This document shows, in pieces, positions 12,501 through 22,470 of a stretch of DNA of 64,000 bases. Numbering within the stretch: the first letter of the stretch is position 1; every line of letters begins with the position of its first letter. This DNA comes from Lineus longissimus (taxonomy: Eukaryota; Nemertea; Pilidiophora; Heteronemertea; Lineidae): positions 11,784,109 through 11,848,108 of the forward strand of contig NC_088325.1 in NCBI RefSeq assembly GCF_910592395.1, in the 5' to 3' direction. Position numbers and translations under genes: made by a program. The notes below the pieces were generated by a model. That model saw nothing but the letters and a program-made list of their open reading frames with translations, did no database searches and was not told where the DNA came from.

Positions 12501-15500
12501 TTGGCCGTAAACACTTGTGCAAGTCTTTAGTTTTACTGTTACCACACTGTTTCCCTCTGTGCACATCTACACTATTGTTTTTGTCACTGTTGGTTAGCCG
12601 GCCAAGAGTTGAAACTCGCAATATCTGCCTAGGTTCCTATTCATGTATGTTTCAACAATTTCAGATCATCAAGGACTAGGTAGCTATGAAATCATAGGTC
12701 TTGCTCGACCTTAGCAAAATAATGATGCTGTTTAGAAAATGTTGATTAAGAGCTTCTAACCAATGGTAACACATTAGACAGTAGGTTTTAAAAATATCAC
12801 TAGCCCACAAATCTGTGTCTAATCTGCACTAGGCAATAGATGTCGCCATAAAGACAAAATGGAAATGTGAGAAAAAAGTTTAAGCTCTGTTTCATCATTT
12901 CAGATATCAAGTTCGCCTCCAAGCTAGAAACTCATTAGGTGTTGGTGAAGTCAGTGATCTATTTGAATTTTCAACTGCTGAAGGTAAGCACACTTTAGTG
13001 TTGGTTATTTGTCCAAACCTGTGCATTTTGCACTCCTGACTTAAACTTTCCCTCAACCTTTTCGATTAATTACTAAAGGGCCGCAAGGCAGAACGATCTA
13101 ATGCCTCAGTCATATACATGTAGCTATTGTGTATGACTTATCTCAGTACTAAATGCTGTCTCCATTTTGCACATACTTACTTATGTTTCACTCATGCTAT
13201 TTCTAATCATCTTGTGCTGAGAAAGACAATTCAGAGTTGCTTCTGATCGAATCCCTACCAAATTTAACTCGCTTCAATCAATATTTGACGTGTCGTAACC
13301 TAAGTATTTTTTGGGCAGTTTTGGCTAAGTATTGTTGGTTTCTTCTGAGTAACAGAGTGAGAAGGCGAGCAGTTTAACAGCTGCCTCACATGTGTGCCAA
13401 ACCCAGGATCGTTAAACTCTCTCTCTGTGGTCAGAACATGAACTAACAATTAGAATACTGTACATAGCTCAAAATATTGATTGTCGATTTTTAACGCATC
13501 TAATTTTATCGACCAAAACCTTTTTGACGGGCCAGTTTTATCTGAAATACATTCAAGGTTACCTCCCCTCTTCCCTGATGTTGTAACACCATTGTTGATA
13601 GTTTGCATTTTCTAGAGTTTTTATGGAATCTTGAGCATTTGGTAGTTTTTTTCTTGCAGTTGTTGTTCACATTTTGAAACTCCGACTTTTTGCAAGGGTG
13701 AAAGCTTCAGTGTAATAGACATCCCATAACTTTTAAAGCTGTCAAATACCTCTAATGGTTTATGGACCTCATTGCATTGATCTCAGGCTGTGCAGAAAAG
13801 CCAAGCCAACCCAACTGCTCATTGATCTTTCAGGGTCTATGGCTTTATAGGAATGGTATTTTTTGCAAATTTTCATTGAACTACATGTACTTTCACCCTG
13901 ATCTGAGTTTTGTTAAGCGTGAACAAACCTGCAAAATCCTCCCATTCGGACACAATGAAGATTACAAAGCACTGATTGTTGTTTTGCATTTTTATAGTTA
14001 GGCAACATTCAAAAATTGTTGTTGAAATGACTTTTTTCCTTTTATATTAATCTCGATGGTGATTCTTATTAATATACCAGTTATGATGCAGAATTGACTT
14101 GCCAGGATCCTTTGTAGCTGCTGAAATCGCGGGTGAAAGGCACTGAAAGTAGTGCCTTCGAGCTATTTAGGAAGCTATTGACGAAATGATCTGGTGGATC
14201 TGTTGTTGTCTGAAACCGGTATACACGTATTAATTTGTATCACCAGCGTGTTAATGTGTTTGTTTATAGTTTTGAGAATTAAGTGTGATTAAAGACAGTT
14301 GCAGGCCTGAATTGTCTTGTCGTGTTGTCTCATATTGGTACTGTCATGATTGTGACTGTAATGTCTTTTCTAAAACAGGCTTGAATTCTAATCTTAATAA
14401 ACTGTGTCTATTCTTAATAAATATATATCGACAGATATTGATCATATCTGCCGAAATAAATTGATTGCCCATCAGAAATTTCGAATTGCAAATGTCTTGT
14501 CGCATACATATTTCATATTCGGGTTTCATTTCACAGACACATTACAGTATATGACTTATTACATAATTGATTGATTAATTGGTTGAATTCATCTAATTGA
14601 GTGCCAGCTTAACTTTTCCATGTAATATGCATATAACCTAATTACTGCTTTCCAAGTGATTGCACTTACACTATAACAATGCACAATAACAAGCATACAA
14701 CAGTGACTCAGCTGTTTAGAATAAGATTTAGTGCTCTACATGTACAGTCCAAATCACAATTGACATCCGTCCTGCTTCGTGTCTGTGACGCGCGAGTTGC
14801 CCACCAATGACGCACTTGTGACGCGCCTATCTCTCTGTATGTTTCACTGCTGACCGACAAGCTGGGAAGTGCGTCAATGACGCGATTATGGGATGTCATT
14901 TGTGATTTGGACAGTGTGATATATTTATCTGAGCTCATGAACACAAATAAGCACATGAATGAAATGCCTGAACAATTGGACATCAACGCTCATGCCTGGT
15001 ACCTAGCTGTTCGACCCCTGTCCCAGCAAATTGTTAACAGGCTTTGACACCAGTGCACAAAATGCAAGCTTTCATTTGACAATTTGATTCCAAAGATATT
15101 ATAGTAATAGTGCTTTGTATTGATTGTCAGCTTAACGGAACAAGAGTACAACTGAACTCAACAACCAGCTAATCTTATATTCGCTAATGTCGCTCTAAAA
15201 GCACCTGGCGAAGAAGCAATATTTGCGCTTCAACCTGCCAGCTCATACAATAGTGATTCCTGCAACAAAATACCCTTGTTTGCCAAACTTTTCATCAGCA
15301 TTTCATCATATTTCGTGTTGTGTTACGTTTCAATAATTGTACACAAGTCATCATTTTATGTCTTTGATTTCCATGCAGTCTTAAGGCAAGGTGCCGGGTT
15401 AGGTAAATTTAATGATTTTTCAAAATGACACTTATTCATCTAAGTGTTACTTCACTATATAAACCTTTCTGGCTTTATTCGTGATGTTTTATATGTGGTT

Positions 15501-18095
15501 CTTTGGTCAGTTGAGTTTGGACCAGTAGTTTTGACTCTCTTTAAACAACTTTGCTACGAACCATTTTAGGGGATTTCATATGCTAGGATCGATTTAATTA
15601 CACGAAGGTATATGTGATACTCTGGAGCAGTGCACGCACTCACTGTGATCGAGCACCTCATTCGAGTTCTATTAAAAGTGCTCAGGATACACCAGGGTTA
15701 AAGTGTGAAGTAGGCTGAAAACCTCTACCCTAGCTATGTCTGACTATAAAGCCCAACTTGACCTTTTTGAAATGTCCATGCTGCTATAAACTGCACCAAA
15801 GTTCCACACTGATCACACCATATTCACTTTGCCTATCGTTCAATGTGATCATTTCACGTTCTTCTGGTCTTTGTCACGTGTCTTCTCACCTTTCTTCTCA
15901 AAACTAATTTTTCATAATTTCACGTGTCATTTCGGTCAAATGTTCTGTTTTCATATTTCAATTACGTGCAATGTCGTCTCACTTTTGGTAACCGAAAAAT
16001 GTGCATCGTTTTTGTGAAAATAATTTTGCAGCCGGTCAAACGCCCCCACCCCCAACCAAAGCACCGAAAGTGACGGAGAAAGCGACCTCAAATCAAGGCC
16101 AGACCAACCGGGTCTCGGACGGTAAGAGTGGACAAATTTCAAATTCAAATAAATATTACAAAAAATAAAGTGGTTTTCTACAACACGTTTCAGTTAAAGT
16201 ACTGACATTATTCCGTTTTGAGTCTTATGAATTCTACAGCGGAAAACTTGCGCATACCCTGTATAGTGGGTTTTGTGTGGTCGTAGTTCATTGCTGCATT
16301 GTAGGTGGCGCTAAAGTGAATCGCTTTTGATAACTAAAATTGTTTCTTTTTAAACTTCTTTTTCGAAGCTTCAGCTTGAAGTAGAACGAGATCTGCCGAC
16401 TAAAAAGGAAATTTCCAAAATTGACTTGCAGCTTCACCTCAAAGGCCAGCTTCATTTGTTAAAAATTTGAAGAGTTAATATGAATTTGACTATTTCTAAC
16501 TATGCACTATGCAATGTACTAAATGTAAATTTCAATGATGCCGTTCTGATAACTAATACAGAAACACAACACAACTCAATTTTCGTCACACTGGTATGTC
16601 TAGTTAGTGCACGACGGTCATGCCTGTTTTTAATTACCTGCAACACACAGGTTAACGGTGTACACAAACCAAGTATGCCTGTAACATTGTTTTAATAATC
16701 TTTATAATCAAAATCAATGGCAAATTAAGTTCCTCAAAGTTGTTACTTCAAATACCTCTTGGAGTATCCCTGCCTTCTCAATTAGGGAAGAAAAGATGTT
16801 GCATGAACAGCGAGATGCTGCTTGAGAGGAAGTTACATTTGACTATTTTGAGGTGCATACACTTTAGCTCCCCCTATTAATGATAAGCTGTATTGCACTT
16901 TTGAATTCTTGCTGTAGAAGTATAGTTGCACTTATATGTAGAATAGAGTGACAATGTGTACTGTGATGTTTTTGACGTCGAATTAATTCAATAATAATTT
17001 GGGGTAAAAATTCTGATTGGTCACATATTAACATTTTCTATTCAATTAGCCTTGTAATAGGGTATTAGCATCACGATAGGTGGCGCTAAAATTCACTAGG
17101 GTATACGTCAAAATGACATCAAAACGCAGACAAAATTGATGTCATGTCCCTGCCTTGACTGTGCAGTATCCTGACAGCCAGCTGCCGCAGCTTGCTGTTG
17201 CCCTATTGGTGGTGGAAATATGAATTAATTCATTTGACCAATCAGAATTTTTCATGCATGGATTTGTCTTCAATCAAATTAATTTTACCAAATACATTAC
17301 TTGTTGTACAAGTGCCAGTTTTGTGTGACCCTACTTAAATTTGTTATTACCATTCATTAATACCAGAATTTACCAATCCCAGGAGCCCCTTCCTAATTAA
17401 TATAACCCTTCCATAAGCCAGTTTCTTTATGAATTATGGGACACTACAGTCCTGAACCCCTTGTCCAAATTTGAGAATGTTCCACTGGATATATGTTTTG
17501 TTATTCTTCCAGACAAACTTCTATTTGACCATTTCTTTCTTCTTGAACTTGGCACTCACAAAATCTTCCTATATCTGCTTCCTTCGTACCTAAATTCTAT
17601 CTCACCCATTCTTTCGTTGCCTCAAACCCCACCTACCCTTGAAAATATCAACTCCTTGGCCTGTCTTTTTCAATTAGGTACCATAGTTACTCTCCTTTGA
17701 GAGTTCCCTGCATCTGTGCCAGAATAAACACAGCAACCTTCAGAAATCCTGTTGGCAATAATGCCCGCGATGAACTTTCAGCGGTCGTAAATCCTACATG
17801 TAACACACAGTGGTGGTCAGATTACCTTGTTTGATATCCGCTTAAATTTGGATTGTAAAATCACTTTTGATTTCAATCTTGTCATTCAATTAGAACAACA
17901 TTTTTCTAAAAATTACACTTCATAAACATTGTTATGCTTGTGCAGTATTATTTTTTGGTTTGTAATATTTATGCTCATTAATATTTTTTCCTTTTGTTAT
18001 TTTCAGGTCAAAGAGGGGCTGCCTCTTACTCTCTTCCAAGCCTCGCATTAGGCGCCATCTGTCTTCTGTTTTCCATACTAAATGCCAAGGCGTAA
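478..18095 (+). CDS. Klingon-like GPI-anchored IgSF adhesion protein (3 Ig + FN3), 5' end missing
   Basis: Twelve exons (478-564, 4002-4145, 4336-4455, 4837-4961, 8780-8927, 9155-9325, 11068-11190, 11523-11644, 12128-12243, 12904-12983, 16032-16121, 18007-18095) have gt/ag borders and join to 470 residues with no frame break, ending in TAA. Ig1 is about residues 1-116 (Cys23, Trp38, Cys98 in the DEGRYTC motif), Ig2 117-208 (Cys143, Trp155, Cys188 in TGEYEC), Ig3 209-305 (Cys231, Trp243, Cys289), and FN3 306-411. A Pro/Thr/Lys linker follows, then a hydrophobic C-terminal segment with no cytoplasmic tail, typical of a GPI attachment signal. Three Ig plus one FN3 with a GPI anchor is the known layout of Drosophila Klingon; Lachesin and IgLON relatives lack the FN3. 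The expected role is homophilic or heterophilic adhesion at the neuronal surface (inference from the family). The signal-peptide exon lies to the left or was not recognised. The neighbouring gene is convergent. Confidence 0.86.
565..4001 (+). other. Intron of the Klingon-like gene
   Basis: No exon is recognised here. It holds a TTAA-flanked inverted-repeat element (1858-2589) and otherwise AT-rich unique-looking sequence. Confidence 0.7.
1858..2589. mobile_element. piggyBac-like non-autonomous element (TTAA target site, 15-bp TIRs)
   Basis: Perfect 15-bp terminal inverted repeats CCCTTTGAATCCTGA (1862-1876) and its complement (2571-2585) are each flanked by TTAA (1858-1861 and 2586-2589). 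TTAA duplication and TIRs starting CCC are hallmarks of the piggyBac superfamily. The 724-bp body has no intact transposase frame, so this would be a MITE mobilised in trans. The overlapping open frames at 2039-2474 on both strands lie inside it and are not counted as genes. A hairpin (TCATGAAGG...CCTTCATGA) sits near 2007-2025. Confidence 0.75.
4002..4145 (+). CDS. Exon: middle of Ig1
   Basis: Starts after attccag and ends before gtcagt, phase 1 at both ends. It contains the core Ig tryptophan in SMQWVRQED. The segment around RIISINEMKVYGSNRYSV resembles the C'-D strand region of V/I-set domains in the Lachesin/Klingon group. Confidence 0.85.
4336..4455 (+). CDS. Exon: end of Ig1
   Basis: Starts after tatttttag and ends before gtaagt, phase 1 at both ends. 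It encodes DLEISDLVVDDEGRYTC, the F-strand signature with the second Ig cysteine, then the G strand (SYTLNVM). Confidence 0.88.
4837..4961 (+). CDS. Exon: first half of Ig2
   Basis: Starts after tattttcag in phase 1 and ends in phase 0 before gtaaga. It encodes IPPKLNF, then LGESLTVMCKASGRPKPTIT with Trp, the common I-set B-C strand pattern of conserved Cys and Trp. Confidence 0.9.
6213..6276. repeat. Paired TGACGTGC hairpins
   Basis: TGACGTGC-ATA-GCACGTCA at 6213-6231 is an 8-bp perfect stem. A second hairpin, TGACGTG...CACGTCA, follows at about 6257-6275. A related pair occurs at 43512-43573 and a single arm near 40545, so this is a repeat family. The preceding ttttaaccctt may be one end of the element. 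Confidence 0.55.
6430..6448. repeat. Poly-C run (19)
   Basis: An uninterrupted run of C in an intron. Similar C or G runs occur at about 10228, 22347, 23864, 37952, 38261 and 40160. Confidence 0.8.
7033..7181. repeat. Short inverted-repeat element with CTTGCCCAAGGTCACAA ends
   Basis: The arm CTTGTCCAAGGTCACAA (7033-7049) is the complement, with one mismatch, of TTGTGACCTTGGGCAAG (7165-7181). The two are 115 bp apart. It may be a small MITE, or the remains of one. Confidence 0.5.
8780..8927 (+). CDS. Exon: second half of Ig2
   Basis: Starts after cccctccag in phase 0 and ends in phase 1 before gtaagt. It encodes SLIFPKVKKTDTGEYEC and then KAENGAGSPATEVLEISVQ, a clear I-set F-G strand. There is a glycosylation sequon NHT near its start. 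It is separated from the previous exon by a 3.8-kb intron. Confidence 0.9.
9155..9325 (+). CDS. Exon: first half of Ig3
   Basis: Starts after ttattcctag and ends before gtaagt, phase 1 at both ends. It encodes YAPEVNV, the first Ig3 cysteine (AILTCIVSA) and the core tryptophan (KIEWMF). Confidence 0.9.
9326..11067 (+). other. Intron of the Klingon-like gene
   Basis: Splits Ig3. It holds an atc/tca microsatellite (about 9684-9734) and a G-run (about 10228-10240). No exon is seen. Confidence 0.65.
9684..9734. repeat. Imperfect atc/tca microsatellite
   Basis: The run tcatcctcctcatcatcatc and its continuation is an imperfect trinucleotide repeat in an intron. Confidence 0.7.
11068..11190 (+). 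CDS. Exon: second half of Ig3
   Basis: Starts after ttgtcttcag and ends before gtgagt, phase 1 at both ends. It encodes AQLIINNVVSDDFGVYKC and then IATNQYGADDKVIELT, a standard F-G strand ending. Confidence 0.9.
11375..11493 (+). repeat. Dispersed repeat, copy 2
   Basis: Matches the copies at 108-220 and 29765-29890 (minus) through agagcaatacaat, gagtcggtatcaaa, tgatgcatc and acatacgcgagtttctgaa. It lies just before the first FN3 exon. Confidence 0.6.
11523..11644 (+). CDS. Exon: first part of FN3 domain
   Basis: Starts after tctgttgcag in phase 1 and ends in phase 0 before gtgagt. It encodes GLPKKVEITSS and then YTLTWQVYSHDLPLDYFLMF, with the conserved FN3 strand-B tryptophan. A dispersed repeat (about 11375-11493) ends about 30 bases before the acceptor. 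Confidence 0.85.
11859..12041 (+). mobile_element. Short TIR element of the ggacacc family, copy 1
   Basis: The left end cagttgaacctcc and right end gaggttctactg are imperfect inverted repeats. The body carries repeated ggacacc words. Related copies lie at 36657-36815 (opposite strand) and 55382-55460 (right part only). Its consensus resembles a widespread invertebrate repeat with the phrase 'aaggacacc', as far as I recall. Confidence 0.55.
12128..12243 (+). CDS. Exon: middle of FN3 domain
   Basis: Starts after cttttcag in phase 0 and ends in phase 2 before gtaatc. It encodes the FN3 middle with sequons NGT and NSS and finishes with FKQLEANTR, the usual L-x-x-n-T start of FN3 strand E/F. Confidence 0.85.
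12350..12440 (+). repeat. Possible copy of the 'ttagctcatctg...gtctgtcgtc' invertebrate repeat
   Basis: The words tttttagctcatctgg and cccttgtctgtcgtcttacg occur in this order. This recalls a common repeat of mollusc and other lophotrochozoan genomes that begins ttagctcacctgg and contains gtccgtcgtc. The resemblance is from memory only. Confidence 0.3.
12904..12983 (+). CDS. Exon: end of FN3 domain
   Basis: Starts after atttcag and ends before gtaagc. It encodes YQVRLQARNSLGVGEVSD and FEFSTAE. This is the FN3 F-G region, with the hallmark Tyr and the N-x-x-G-x-G-x-x-S pattern. Confidence 0.9.
14744..14915. mobile_element. 172-bp MITE with TGACGC-rich interior
   Basis: The ends are inverted repeats of about 28 bp with few mismatches, starting ACAGTCCAAATCACAA on the left and ending TTGTGATTTGGACAGT on the right. 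The interior repeats TGACGC words in both orientations. There is no coding capacity. It lies in an intron of the Klingon-like gene. Confidence 0.65.
15379..15402 (+). other. Possible 24-base cassette exon in the stalk region
   Basis: A pyrimidine-rich stretch ending ccatgcag precedes it and gtaaat follows. Both ends are phase 1, so inclusion between the FN3-end exon and the linker exon would keep the frame and insert V-L-R-Q-G-A-G-L. Supported only by splice-site appearance and frame; no conservation is available. Confidence 0.25.
16032..16121 (+). CDS. Exon: Pro/Thr/Lys-rich linker before the GPI signal
   Basis: Starts after attttgcag and ends before gtaaga, phase 1 at both ends. It encodes AGQTPPPPTKAPKVTEKAT followed by a polar stretch ending SD. 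Low complexity is expected of a membrane-proximal stalk; its phase 1-1 ends make it skippable without frame loss. Confidence 0.75.
16122..18006 (+). other. Last intron of the Klingon-like gene
   Basis: AT-rich sequence with no recognised exon or repeat structure. Confidence 0.6.
18007..18095 (+). CDS. Last exon: GPI attachment signal and stop
   Basis: Starts after gttattttcag. It encodes GQRGAASYS, then the hydrophobic run LPSLALGAICLLFSIL and NAKA, then TAA at 18093-18095. Small residues before the hydrophobic run (DG at the junction, GAAS) could form the cleavage/attachment site. The absence of any charged tail after the hydrophobic segment argues for a GPI anchor over a transmembrane helix. 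Confidence 0.82.
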
Positions 18096-19430
18096 ATACA
18101 ATAATTCGACTCAGAAGCGACATGAGAACTTTAATACATCCTTGTCTTGCCAAACAATAGTCGTTGCCAAGGAGACAGCGTCTGCCATGACATCCGACCT
18201 TAACTGTGAATTTTATTGGAGGAGACAAATGTCAAGGGTCAGAAGAGTTCAAAGTTCAAGTTGGAGACCGATCACTTTCATCTCATGTTTTGTCAATTGC
18301 CTGTAGATTTTGTATAAAACATTCAATAATGCAATACATGTACATTAGTGTATGAGCCATGATTAGTATTTAATGTATGGACGATTGTACAGTAATGTAT
18401 GAGCTATTGTAAATTGTGGTCCGGGCAGTGCAAAGTAATGCATGGGCTATTGTAAATTAAGGTGGGAAATTTATACATGTGTTATGACAATTATACGTTA
18501 ATGAGCATTTGTATATCATTGTATGGATATTTACACATTACTGTACATGTACATGTACATGTATGGATGACTATACAATGAGTATTGAAATTGATATGAA
18601 AGACTGGCCTAATCCATGTGGTCAATAGGCCTAATGCATTTAAGCATAAATGCATCAGGAAATCGTTCTACCGTGGTTTGTGTATGTAATGGATAATCGT
18701 ATTGTAATGTTGTCCATACATTAATGTACAATTGCTTGTGTAACGCATTAGAATTTTTGCGAGCGACCCTTCATACCACTACATCAATTAATGTATTGGT
18801 GAGAAGATATCGTTCATTGTTCTTTTTACAATTGCACATCGATGCATGCGCACGCTTTGTGTTATGGACTGATGTTCAATTGTAGGGACTATTGTGCATG
18901 TTGTGTGCACAAAGTAATGTTCATTTCAAATGAAAAAGTGAACATTTAAAGTATGGAAAATAGTCTGTGCAAGTAGAGTTCCTTGATTTTCATACTTTTC
19001 TCGTACAACCTGCGTGCAGGGTGTTGCCTAGATTGCGTGTACGGCAAATTACATGTGCACCAAATATAACTAATTTAGGTATGTCATGCAGTTGTGATTT
19101 TGACTGTACACAGTTGTAAAATCAAATTGCATAAATCTAATGGTGAACCTTAGTTTCATCTTGTAAATCATTTGTTAATTGCATAGATAAAAAATTTAAC
19201 CGTATTATCAACATACCACACACTTTTCACTCATTTAGAATGAACCATTTACATGATTAGGTATTTGTAACCTTTATTCAACGGCAAAGTAAACTAAAAA
19301 AACGTTTTGTCCAAAATACTGGTAACACATAATTAATCTCAAGCATGATCCATTGGCATTGCATTGAATAAATACTTTGTGTTGATCGTTTTTTGACACA
19401 AGAAGATAATAAAGGGATTATACCAAATTT
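18096..19430 (+). other. Probable 3' UTR of the Klingon-like gene
   Basis: AT-rich non-coding sequence after the stop. The first clear AATAAA signals are at 19367-19372 and 19408-19413, which would give a 3' UTR of about 1.3 kb. It includes a short acatgt microsatellite at about 18543-18564. The exact cleavage site cannot be set from sequence alone. Confidence 0.45.
19367..19413 (+). terminator. Candidate polyadenylation signals (two AATAAA)
   Basis: AATAAA occurs at 19367-19372 and again at 19408-19413, downstream of the stop at 18095 and on the same strand. Confidence 0.35.
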
Positions 19431-19862
19431 ATATTCGAGAGATTTATTCATTTTACATGTTTGACGTGCAGCAACGTTTAACGCAGGCCAGAGTTATATT
19501 GATCAAAAGCCTTGATATATACTGCAACAGTTTATATGGAGTCGTGTGGTTAAATTGAAGTTTTTTTCAGCAACAGATAGCATAGTGAACTGCTTAATAG
19601 CCCCTAGCTCTAATTGTTGTCTATGTATCAATTTTCTTTCACACTTTCTAAAATGCTGATGAATCCCTTTGAGGAAAGAGACGAAAACCACAAAATTATC
19701 TTTGTTTAGGAAAAACAAAATAAATTTTGTAATCCGCCAAAGAAAAGTTTTGTAGAGGTTTTTGCGAAACTAGAGATAGTGTAAAAATGTGTTGGTTTGT
19801 TTACAGTATATGTTCTTCTACCGTGTCTACCGGCAAAATAATACTATGATACTGGAAATGTA

Positions 19863-20085
19863 TTTTAAAGGGAGTCTATAGACAGGTGGTAGGTCAGATT
19901 AAGTTTGCAAAGCCACATATAGGGGGCTCTTCTTCCTCGCAGTACATCAAAACTATTCACGCTTACACCTATTTGTTTTTTAATTCTGCACCGAACACGA
20001 CAAAGTCCCCTGATCGTGCATATTATAGTCACCTGAAGAACAATAATTTGACCCCATAGCTCCTGCCTATAGTTCCCCTTTAAAA
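19863..20085. mobile_element. MITE-like inverted-repeat element, TTTTAAAGGG ends
   Basis: Left end ttttaaagggagtctatag and right end ctatagttcccctttaaaa are imperfect inverted repeats of about 25 bp around a 220-bp body without a gene. The start TTAAAGGG also occurs singly at about 4600, 10824, 49692 and 60456. Confidence 0.5.
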
Positions 20086-21499
20086 AAATGTGTACTTCCT
20101 GACATTTGTACTCAAGCTCAACTGGAAATTCACTGTGCGGGAGCACCGCTCTATTAGGAATAGCAAATTTGGGATGTTCTATTTTAAGGAGACTAAACAT
20201 AAGCAGTATTCAAACCGTTGAAAGTACGCCAATCTAAGCCTACTCGGTGTTGGGTTTGTTAAAAAATATGAACATTTCTAATTGTGTTAATACCTACTGA
20301 ATATAAATGTCGACTGACTATAAATGTTAACTTAAATGCCATCTTTTAGTGAATAATTGTACCACGAGCCTGAATATTTCTATTCACCTGAGCCTTAAAC
20401 ACCAACGGTGTAGGTTTCCTTCATTGGGAGGTCACTCTGCATTCACACACTGTATTTAATATGCCTTAGTGATAAGGACACCTCTTGATGGTGACAACTC
20501 AGTTCTTGTATTTGAATTCGTTGCACTGATGTTCCATTTCACATCGAAGTATCCTTCGAACTTAAAAGAGGACAACTACATTTGTACCCAAAACGAAGCA
20601 TTCTTTAGTTGTCCTTGATAGACATCTAATAGAATAACCCCAGCTGCAGAAACCGGATTTGAGGGATAACTTGGGCGCGAGATATATAATGTGTTGGTTT
20701 TTCACACAAAAATGGCTTCCAGCAGGACCGTGACTTCTTCAAAAAGCATTAATTTGCAATATACACACAACAGACAAATCATTAGCAAAAGTCAACTAGC
20801 CGCAGACAAGCATTATGAGAGATCAGCATTAGTGTGATACTACACGTGGCGGTTCATGGTGGCAGGTAGGCACACTATCCGTGTGGCCACCTGAAGCCCA
20901 CGCCCAAGCTGTTCCTTTGAAGTCATGATATTTTGACAGGATTCAGAAACTATACGAGGAGTGGGTGCGGGCCAGGGGTTTTGTACACTTCAAACAACCT
21001 GCGGTAGCGGAAAAGTTAAGGCTTAATTAAGTCTAAGATTAAGAATGCGTAGGCAATATCTAGCCTAAGGTACATATGTACGAGATGCTGACGAGGGATC
21101 TTCTACAGGATGAATAAGCTTCTATTCAATGACTACCGCCAGCAGTGTACATTTTATTGGCTGGTTGTCGCCTGTGACACGCCTGCATGTACGATAGTTT
21201 AACTAATTTTGTAGTGCTTAATAACCCAGTAAGAAAATGGTAGTTTAATGAGGTGAGACCGCTAGAAGTCATGTGATGATAATATGGCACCTTCTTGATG
21301 TCATTAGTTAACCTGTGTGAGAGGGGAAAAGCTCCTGCATCAAAATCTAGATTATTCTGTACGTCAATTCCACCGACCTCTAATCAACAAGTTTTTCGAC
21401 ACAGAAAGACAGTGTATTTGCTAATAACTAATATCTCTGTCGCCAGGCACCTGCCCAGATAACAATACCTTATACTTTACTAGCTGGTGGCTATAAACC

Positions 21500-21577
21500 A
21501 ACTGGCTGCATCCTAACGAGGTTCGAACCTTTGACTTTCCGTTCATGAGGCAGTCGCCTTAACCTCTAGGCCATCAG
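21500..21577 (-). repeat. tRNA-derived SINE head (degenerate)
   Basis: On the minus strand a polymerase III A-box-like TGGCCTAGAGGTTAAGGCG is followed about 30 bases later by the B-box GGTTCGAACCTCG. The acceptor and anticodon stems do not pair properly, so it is not a working tRNA gene but a tRNA-derived SINE or relic. Confidence 0.5.
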
Positions 21578-22323
21578 TGTTTTCTAATTCAGACAGGTGG
21601 ACAAGAACAAAATCTGGTCGTCTTCCGTTATCTTTTAATGAACCCTGGTGATAGTGGTTCGTTAAATGTATCTTAATGCATGTTTGAAATAAGTTCATGC
21701 ATCTATTATATGTGTTTTCTGCTTAAACGCCCATTCAGTTCATTCAAAAATTAGACTTTGGAAAAGTCCAATTGTATAAATATTTGCTGGTAATGAATTT
21801 CAACAAGGCTGTTGTGTAGACTGATATGTTCCAGTAAATTAGTGTGCATGCATAATGACGGCACCACGGAAGTGTTTATATATGATTAACTCAGCCGCAA
21901 GACACTACAGTAAACATGAACAGCATAGGCCTTTAAACATGTAGAGCTGTGCATATTTCAAAGTTCAAATTTGACATTTTATCCATGCCCCAATAAATAT
22001 TATATATGTAAACTGTTGGTTTCGTTTATAAGCTAGTGAGAAATCGAATTTTAGAAATCTGCACATTTGAAATACCTAGCAAGATGAATGAATATTCTGT
22101 TGCAGGTCCTATTCTACAAAAGCGATTTTTGCGACACCGGTGTTGTATTTTGTATTTCATTGAAATATATGATTTATTCAGGTCTGAAGAAGAGTCAACA
22201 TACACATGCGCCATACATGTAGTTCTTTTTCTCTTGAGCTGCTTGGTAAATTCTACCGAAACTGTCGGTGAAATAAACAAAAAGAAAAATGTGTTGTAAA
22301 TTAAGAGTGTGGTGATGTAATGT

Positions 22324-22470
22324 AGGCCCATAGCTTTTCGGTCATCGGGGGGGGGGGGGGGGGGGGGGCAATCATACTATTTGCCTTTTTTAGCAAAAAA
22401 TATGTATAAAAAGTATGTCTTTTTGTGACTCCTGGAAGGATTTCTCCGCCCCTCCTCTAGCTATGGGCCT
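22324..22470. mobile_element. 147-bp inverted-repeat element enclosing a poly-G run
   Basis: Perfect 12-bp ends AGGCCCATAGCT (22324-22335) and its complement (22459-22470) enclose a run of about 20 or more G. It has no coding sequence. Probably a small MITE. Confidence 0.55.

Larger units (their letters stand above)
12984..16031 (+). other. Intron of the Klingon-like gene
   Basis: A 3-kb intron between the FN3 domain and the linker exon. It contains the inverted-repeat element 14744-14915 and a possible 24-base cassette exon (15379-15402). Confidence 0.65.
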
